Of a DNA stretch of 64,000 bases, positions 57,186 through 64,000 are shown piece after piece. A program made the position numbers and the translations under genes. Each line of letters starts with the position of its first letter. Position 1 is the first letter of the stretch. The stretch comes from Aquilaria yunnanensis. Lineage: Eukaryota > Streptophyta > Magnoliopsida > Malvales > Thymelaeaceae. The notes under the pieces are model-generated. The model saw nothing but the letters and a program-made list of their open reading frames with translations. It made no database searches and was not told the DNA's origin. The stretch spans positions 49,660,501 through 49,724,500 of the forward strand of contig CM077596.1 of assembly GCA_039654915.1 (NCBI GenBank). Direction: 5' to 3'.

Positions 57186-57425
57186 TTAGTGACAACAATA
57201 ATAATAAAAGTTAGTGAAGTTAGTAAGTTAGTAACAACAATAATAATAAAAGTTAGTGAAGTTAGTTATGTTAGTAACAACAATAATAATAAAAGTTAGT
57301 GAAGTTAGTTATGTTAGTAACAACAATAATAATAAAAGTTAGTGAAGTTAGTTATGTTAGTAACAATAATAATAATAATAATAATAACAATAAAAGGTTA
57401 GTAAAGTTAGTTGTGTTAGTTGAAT
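57186..57425. repeat. 43-bp tandem repeat in the LTR, about 4-5 copies
   Basis: The unit contains GTTAGTGAAGTTAGTTATGT followed by an AACAACAATAATAATAAAA-type spacer. The solo LTR has a simpler relative at about 50225-50400. A long (AAT)n microsatellite follows at about 57459-57520. Confidence 0.85.
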
Positions 57426-57458
57426 TCTGCAAAAATTAAAGGTTAGTGACTTATAATG

Positions 57459-57505
<47 letters not shown>

Positions 57506-59555
57506 GTAATAATAACAAGTAAAACAATGGCTAATTTGTAAATCAGAACAATATTAGGGTCTCGGATAAACGAATCAAATAAGATCTAACCAGCTCACAC
57601 AATTATACTTAATATTAATTCTTTAAGTTTATTCATATTCTTAAATAAATGAACAAACAAAGAGATAAAAGAAAATAAACATTAGTAACCAAATTGTAAA
57701 TCCAAAACAGCTTAAAAGTCTCAGACGATCAAATTAAATAAATTGAGTGAAAAATTATTTATTAAAAAAATATTTATACAACCTAATCATGTAATTAATC
57801 TTAATGTTAATTTCTAAGTTAATTTATGCCTTTGATTTAGCTGAACAAACAAAAGCATAATAGAAAATAAGTAAATTAATGACTTAATGACAAATAAAAA
57901 CAACATTAGAGTCCCAATTAGAGAAATCAAATAAATCCAAGAACAAAAATTATAATTATGCCAAAATTGTGAACTTTTGAATTAGATTCTGGGTTGAGAA
58001 CGGGTCGATTTACAATCTGGGTTTCATTATTTAATTTTAATTTTTACTTTTGTTTGCTTTAAATAATATCAATTGATATCCAAACCATGGATTCTAACCG
58101 AATCATCTGGACATGGATTTTGATAATCGATCTTAGGTCGGATTTTCCAATAATTTACATATTACTTAACAAATAATTTGATTCACATTTAAATACATTA
58201 CAAAAATCAAGATTTAGCATATTCTAAAATAAAGATAAATAAATAAATAAATAAATATGTATATGAAATCAAAATCCTAGGATGTTCTCCTATGTTAATT
58301 TAGAGATGAAATTAAACATAAGATCAAACAGTAATAACTAAGAGAACAAAGAAATGTACGAACAATAAAAGTTTGCTGTCAGTGACGTATATGTAAGAAT
58401 AAAATATGTTAGTGACTTAAATGAATAAAACAAAGAGAAATAGGGGTTAAACAAGGATTTTACCCAAAAAACAAATTTTGACTCGGTCAAAAAAAAATGA
58501 AAACGCGTAAACGCGTCTCTGTTTTTTTTTTTTTGTCCGTCTTCGTCTTCAAATTCGTTTCTGGTTTGAATCTTCCGGCGTCGGGCGGCGTGGCAAGCTG
58601 GCTGGTAAGCTACACGGCGGCGAGGAGGAGGAAGACGGCGAAGCGGCATGACGGTGAGGCTCAGTAGACGGTGGCGTGTCTGGTGCGACGCGATAGATCG
58701 ACGGCAGGAGCTCGGGAGGATAGAAGCGTCAGAGCTCGGACGACAACAGGGGAGAAGCCAGGCGCTACGGGCGCGAACCACGGGCGGCTAGACGGGGAGA
58801 CCGAGAAAAGAGGAGGGGAAGAGAAAGAAGGAGGCCGACCCGAGAGAGGAGGGGAGAGAAGGAGGCCGACGCGGGAGAGGAAGAGAGAGAGGGAGGCCGA
58901 CGCGGGAGAGGAGGAGAGAGAGAGAGAGGCTGACACGGGAGAGGGTGTGTGACGGAGGCTGGCGGCGGCAGAGGTGCAAGAGAGAAGGAAAGGAAGAGAG
59001 AAAGAGGTCTGGGCGAGAGAGAGAGATCAGAGAGAAGAGGCTGGTGGAAGGAGACAAGAGAGGGACCGGACAGAGAGAAAGAAAGAGAAGGCTTCTGTCT
59101 GGGGAGAGAGGGAGCGAGTTAATTGAAGGAGAGCCAGAGATTTTCCCGGAGGGAGATGAAGAAAAAGAAGAAGAAGAAGAAGAAGAATAGGAGCGAAGCG
59201 TGCTCTGCCAGAGGGAGAGGAGAGAGAGAGAGAAGATTTTTTTTTTTTTTTGTTTTTAGAGAGAGAGGGGAGCTCCTCCTTTCTGTTCGCTGGAGTCCAG
59301 GGGCTTCTCTTTTAACTAGAAAAAGAAGAAGGGAGAAGCCTCCCGAAGCCTCTCGAGAGCCATTTTCCATTTTCTTTTTTTTTTTTAAATAAAAATTAAC
59401 TAATAATATTTTAATTTTTAATTTTTAATTAATTTAATCAATTTTTTTTTTATACACACATATTTAGAATAAAAATACCCCTAAAATAATATATATATAG
59501 ATTTTATTAATTAATTTTTTAATGAAGGTCGGACGAAATTGGGTGTAAACAGCTG

Positions 59556-59564
59556 CCCCCCTTT
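59556..59564 (-). other. polypurine tract
   Basis: The minus strand reads AAAGGGGGG, four bases before the LTR start TGTTTACACC. It primes plus-strand DNA synthesis in LTR retrotransposons and sets the element's orientation. Confidence 0.75.
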
Positions 59565-59654
59565 GCATGCTTCATGGGACATGATGTATGCAAAGTCGTT
59601 ATCAAATTTCGTCCGGCTTAGCTAGGCATTGAGAATTTTCTCGTCGCCTAAACT

Positions 59655-62165
59655 CAGAGGTTAAGGAATCTTCCTTAGAGCCTCTGCGATAGGAATTCTC
59701 CTATCATTTAAGGGAAAATTTGATAATTTTGAGGTTAAGGGTCCTACCTTAGAACCTCGACGATAGGAACTCTCCTATCGTTTGAAGAAAAATTGATGAT
59801 TTTGAGGTTAAGGGTCCTACCTTAGAACCTCGATGAATGAAAATTGATAATTTTGAGGTTAAGGGTCCTACCTTAGAACCTCGACGATAGGAACTCTCCT
59901 ATCGTTTGAAGGAAAATTGATGATTTTGAGGTTAAGGGCCATACCTTAGAACCTCGACGATAGGAACTCTCCTATCGTTTGAAGGAAAATTGATGATTTT
60001 GAGGTTAAGGGCCCTACCTTAGAACCTCGACGATAGGAACTCTCCTATCGTTTGAAGGAAAATAGATTATTTTGAGGTTAAGGGTCCTACCTTAGAACCT
60101 CGATGAATGAAAATTGATAATTTTGAGGTTAAGGGTCCTACCTTAGAACCTCGACGATAGGAACTCTCCTATCGTTTGAAGGAAAATTGATGATTTTGAG
60201 GTTAAGGGCCCTACCTTAGAACCTCGACGATAGGAACTCTCCTATCGTTTGAAGGAAAATTGATGATTTTGAGGTTAAGGGCCCTACCTTAGAACCTCGA
60301 CGATAGGAACTCTCCTATCGTTTGAAAGAAAATAGATTATTTTGAGGTTAAGGGTCCTACCTTAGAACCTCGATGAATGAAAATTGATAATTTTGAGGTT
60401 AAGGGTCCTACCTTAGAACCTCGACGATAGGAACTCTCCTATCGTTTGAAGAAAAATTGATGATTTTGAGGTTAAGGGCCCTACCTTAGAACCTCGACGA
60501 TAGGAACTCTCCTATCGTTTGAAGGAAAATTGATGATTTTGAGGTTAAGGGCCCTACCTTAGAACCTCGACGATAGGAACTCTCCTATCGTTTGAAGGAA
60601 AATAGATTATTTTGAGGTTAAGGGTCCTCCCTTAGAACCTCGATGAATGAAAATTGATAATTTTGAGGTTAAGGGTCCTACCTTAGAACCTCGACGATAG
60701 GAACTCTCCTATCGTTTGAAGAAAAATTGATGATTTTGAGGCTAAGGGTCCTACCTTAGAACCTCGATGAATGAAAATTGATAATTTTGAGGTTAAGGGT
60801 CCTACCTTAGAACCTCGACGATAGGAACTCTCCTATCGTTTGAAGGAAAATTGATGATTTTGAGGTTAAGGGCCCTACCTTAGAACCTCGACGATAGGAA
60901 CTCTCCTATCGTTTGAAGGAAAATTGATGATTTTGAGGTTAAGGGCCCTACCTTAGAACCTCGACGATAGGAACTCTCCTATCGTTTGAAGGAAAATAGA
61001 TTATTTTGAGGTTAAGGGTCCTACCTTAGAACCTCGATGAATGAAAATTGATAATTTTGAGGTTAAGGGTCCTACCTCAGAACCTCGACGATAGGAACTC
61101 TCCTATCGTTTGAAGAAAAATTGATGATTTTGAGGTTAAAGGGTCCTACCTTAGAACCTCGATGAATGAAAATTGATAATTTTGAGGCTAAGGGTCCTAC
61201 CTTAGAACCTCGACGATAGGAACTCTCCTATCGTTTGAAGGAAAACTGATGATTTTGAGGTTAAGGGCCCTACCTTAGAACCTCGATGATAGGAACTCTC
61301 CTATCGTTTGAAGGAAAATTGATGATTTTGAGGTTAAGGGCCCTACCTTAGAACCTCGACAATAGGAACTCTCCTATCGTTTGAAGGAAAATTGATGATT
61401 TTGAGGTTAAGGGCCCTACCTTAGAACCTCGACGATAGGAACTCTCCTATCGTTTGAAGGAAAATAGATTATTTTGAGGTTAAGGGTCCTACCTTAGAAC
61501 CTCGATGAATGAAAACTGATAATTTTGATGTTAAGGGTCCTACCTTAGAACCTCGACGATAGGAACTCTCCTATTGTTTGAAGAAAAATTGATGATTTTG
61601 AGGTTAAGGGTCCTACCTTAGAACCTCGATGAATGAAAGTTGATAATTTTGAGGTTAAGGGTCCTACCTTAGAACCTCGACGATAGGAACTCTCCTATCG
61701 TTTGAAGGAAAATTGATGATTTTGAGGTTAAGGGTCTTACCTTAGAACCTCGACGATAGGAACTCTCCTATCGTTTGAAGGAAAATTGATTGTTTTGAGG
61801 TTAAGGGTCCTACCTTAGAACCTCGACGATAGGAACTCTCCTATCGTTTGAAGGAAAATTGATTGTTTTGAGGTTAAGGGTCCTACCTTAGAACCTCGAC
61901 GATAGGAACTCTCCTATCGTTTGAAGGAAAATTGATGATTTTGAGGTTAAGGGTCCTACCTTAAACCTCGACGATAGGAACTCTCCTATCGTTTGAAGGA
62001 AAATTGATTGATTACGAGGCAAAGGTTCCGTCCTTAGAACCTCGTTGAAATTAAAATTGATTGATTACGAGGCAAAGGTTCCGTCCTTAGAACCTCGTCG
62101 AAATTGAAATTGATTGATTACGAGGCAAAGGTTCCGTCCTTAGAACCTCGTTGAAATTGAAATTG
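59655..62165 (-). repeat. hairpin-rich tandem array (3' untranslated region of the element)
   Basis: About 38 monomers counted by eye, mostly of two lengths: about 73 bp (ending in the palindrome CGATAGGAACTCTCCTATCG) and about 51 bp (ending CGATGAATG). Each contains GAGGTTAAGG ... CCTTAGAACCTC, itself a stem. The last three units (about 62005-62160) are a diverged form with ACGAGGCAAAGG ... CCTTAGAACCTCGT. The position, between a polypurine tract and the rest of the interior, matches the hypervariable 3' untranslated tandem repeats known in Tat/Ogre elements, which are a source of plant satellites. Confidence 0.88.
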
Positions 62166-62493
62166 ATTGTGGAGAAAAACTCTTTCCTCCTTTTTAAGTA
62201 CCTCAGACAATCGAAGTTGAAATGTTCTATTCGGAAGTGTGAATTTTCATAATAGGTGAGTGCAGAAATTTAAACTTCGATAAGATGAGTGAATCTTGAT
62301 GATGACAATAACACTGACAAATTATGTAAAGGGAATGGATGTTTGGAATCAATATCCAAGGTTCATCTAATATTTTCTTCAGTAAATATAGATTCCCTTC
62401 TGAGATATGTCATCCAAATAAGGTCAAAGCTTAACTACCCCAAAATGTTATGCCTAGTAGACCTAATAGGATGCGTCTCAAGAGTAATAAAAA
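62166..62493. other. spacer between the array and the LOG-like frame
   Basis: No gene, LTR end or transposon terminus recognised. If a border of the retroelement exists between array and LOG-like frame, it must be here. Confidence 0.5.
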
Positions 62494-63335
62494 TTACTCT
62501 TTACTCAGCCATTCCAACCTAAAGGCATTGTCGCATGGTTTTAATATCAGCATGGACGAAACTATCTTATAAGATAACAAAATTCCCTGAAAAGAAAAAC
62601 TGAAATACAAAAGAAAATGCTGATAATTAAAACGAAAGGACAAGAAAAACGGATCAGATCGCTTCTTCTTCCACAATGCTTCAACAGGCCGGGTAAAGGA
62701 CAATTTTGGGAGTGAACTGGTCGGGAAAGACTGTCGTGTCCAGTCTCTTTGGATCATCGCTGGATCTGGTTCAGGAACAAAAACTTGCATTTTATCTAGC
62801 AATTCTTCAGCAGTTGTTGCGGATATTATGATTTGTCGTGCCACCTCAGGGATATGAAATTCTTCTGCATAGCATAATCCATAAAAGCTATCAGACCTGT
62901 AAAGAAATTGTTAACATTTAAAAGCCCAATGAGTTTCTTATGCAAATTAAGTTGGGCCATGGAAGCAATTTGAAAGACTTCTCCCAATGTGCCAAAACCA
63001 CCTGGTAGAGCGATAAAAGCATCAGCATTTAAAAGCATTTGTAACACACACTCTTGCAAATTTTTAACCACTAATTCTTCTCCAATCGTGCCCCCAGAAA
63101 CAAATTTCAAAGGTCCAGGGATGATGCCCAAAACTTGACTTCCTCCTAAAGATGCTGCTGATGCTACACCTCCCATTAATCCGACACTACCTCCTCCATA
63201 AACTAAATGTATTTTTCGCTCAGCTAATACTCTACCCAAATGGTTGGCTGCCTTTAAATACTCTTCATCTTTTCCAGGAAAAGCCCCAGAAAATACACAA
63301 ATACTTCGGGATTTACGAGTTGGGGTTTTCTCCAT
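62494..63335 (-). CDS. LOG-like (cytokinin riboside 5'-monophosphate phosphoribohydrolase family) frame, intronless, one frameshift
   Basis: LOG enzymes release active cytokinin bases from their nucleotides in the cytosol. Start MEKTPTRKSRSICVFSGAFP at 63335 matches the family N-terminus; an upstream ATG at 63422 lies in repeat DNA. The Rossmann-type motifs are HLVYGGGSVGLMGGVA and the signature PGGFGTLGEVF (family PGGxGTxxE), followed by LIGLLNVNNFFTGLIAFMDY and, in the other frame, ARQIIISATTAEELLDKM. A missing base in the GGG run at 62849-62851 (+ strand) shifts the frame at about residue 162. The family's MHxRKxxM segment reads NLQECVLQM here, so the conserved His and Arg are gone. Plant LOG genes normally have several introns; this copy has none. 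The tail after about residue 230 looks non-coding. Confidence 0.8.
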
Positions 63336-63419
63336 TCCTATCCTTACCCTTGTGAGAAAAGATGATATATTTATAGAGATGAAGAGATAAGGCAATAATT
63401 TTATTTTCAAGAATGGATA

Positions 63420-64000
63420 CATTATTGCCAGCTATTCACAGTAGTCACGAGTATGACTCTGGTCAGGTATGGGTACACTATCGTTAAAAGAGGAGGAAAA
63501 TTTTCAAAATAGCTGCTAGCATGTACAGTAGTCACTACTGTAGCTTACGTCAGGAGTAGGTACGTGATTGTTGGAAGAGAAGGAAAATTTTAAAAAGTGG
63601 CAGCTATATACAGTAATCATAACTGTATCTCATGTTAGGAGTGGATACATTATCGCCAAAGAAGAAGGAAAATTTCAAAAGCGACAGCTAGCATGTACAG
63701 TATCGTGACTATGGCTCATGTCAGGAGTGGATACATTATCGCCGAAAGGGGAGGAAAATTTCAAAAGCGACAGCTAGCACGTACAGTAATCGTGACTTTG
63801 GTTCACGTCAGGAGTGGATACATTATTACCAAAAGGGGAGGAAAATTTCAAAAGCGACAGCTAGCACGTACAGTAATCATGACTTTGGTTCACGTCAGGA
63901 GTGGATACATTATTACCAAAAGGGGAGGAAAATTTCAAAAGCGACAGCTAGCACGTACAGTAATCGTGACTTTGATCCTCGTCTTCCACTGGCTTTGCGT
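63420..64000. repeat. 87-bp tandem repeat upstream of the LOG-like frame
   Basis: Near-identical units begin with AGGAGTGGATACATTAT at about 63637, 63723, 63810 and 63897 (spacing 86-87), each with GGAAAATTTCAAAAGCGACA and CTAGCACGTACAGTAATC. Two or three more diverged units precede them from 63420. The array runs past the window end. Units nearest the LOG-like frame are the most diverged. Confidence 0.9.

Larger units (their letters stand above)
55751..59551 (-). repeat. 3' LTR (3.8 kb) of a Tat/Ogre-like gypsy element
   Basis: Starts TGTGGCAACGTCGGG and ends GGGTGTAAACA on the + strand, with the same ends as the solo LTR at 48761-51619 and clear similarity in the first about 1.3 kb. It is about 940 bp longer because of internal repeats. 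On the minus strand it begins TGTTTACACCC directly after a polypurine tract at 59556-59564, so it is the 3' LTR and the element's interior lies to the right. A matching 5' LTR is not found before 64000. The left flank CACGT would be the target duplication to look for. Confidence 0.88.

Noticed and set aside
58338..59392. Several overlapping frames on both strands
   Set aside because: Purine-rich GAGAGA-type DNA of the LTR leader yields long frames without stops in all directions; no protein-like pattern.
59655..62165. CRISPR-like array
   Set aside because: The whole unit repeats, there are no unique spacers, and the surroundings are a plant retrotransposon.

Overview
This is a stretch of nuclear DNA from a flowering plant, probably a eudicot. 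The signs are GT-AG introns, an AT-rich background, a CC-NBS-LRR resistance-type gene, plant Ty1/copia and Ty3/gypsy retrotransposons, a CACTA and a Mutator-like DNA transposon, and fragments of typical plant genes (kinesin-5, HD-ZIP IV homeobox, ACA-type Ca2+-ATPase, SCC2, Ufm1 protease). No bacterial or organellar genes, rRNA, tRNA or CRISPR arrays were seen. Identities come from reading motifs and recalled family sequences; no search was run.

Layout. 1-4148: a paralogous copy of sequence that lies downstream of an NBS-LRR gene, with a relic of that gene's 3' end and a kinesin-5 pseudogene, then a probable solo gypsy LTR. 4149-8748: a non-autonomous CACTA element (target duplication TAA) carrying exon fragments of at least four unrelated host genes, all on the + strand. 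8752-16197: remains of a gypsy-like element whose LTR is split by a degenerate copia element (10593-14787), itself hit by a small solo LTR (11485-11690). 16722-34052: a chromodomain-type gypsy element (LTR about 2.08 kb, target duplication GTAAC) split by a complete, inverted Tat-lineage gypsy element (19649-29925, 749-bp LTRs, target duplication AACCA) that also carries a spliced antisense gene. 34053-40236: tandemly duplicated NBS-LRR-flanking sequence with a second NBS-LRR tail relic. 40237-43969 (-): a nearly complete CC-NBS-LRR gene with one single-base frameshift. 44619-45657: a Mutator-like element with a perfect 9-bp target duplication just upstream of it. 48761-51619: a 2.86-kb solo LTR (target duplication ATAAA). 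51.9-55.4 kb: a copia-type LTR end with primer-binding site and degenerate sequence. 55415-64000: a cut LTR fragment, then a 3.8-kb LTR of the same family as the solo LTR, a polypurine tract, a roughly 38-unit hairpin-rich tandem array, an intronless LOG-like (cytokinin-activating enzyme family) reading frame and an 87-bp tandem repeat running off the window.

How the parts relate. The only gene likely to have had a cellular role in place is the NBS-LRR gene, in a cluster whose downstream sequence has been duplicated several times and then filled with nested transposons. The points most worth attention are: the multi-gene-capture CACTA element; the possibility that the LOG-like frame is cargo inside an LTR retrotransposon, since it lies on the internal side of the polypurine tract, is intronless and has the same orientation; hairpin motifs in that family's LTRs and 3' array whose stems are kept by paired base changes; and the promoter-bearing, intron-containing antisense gene of the Tat element.
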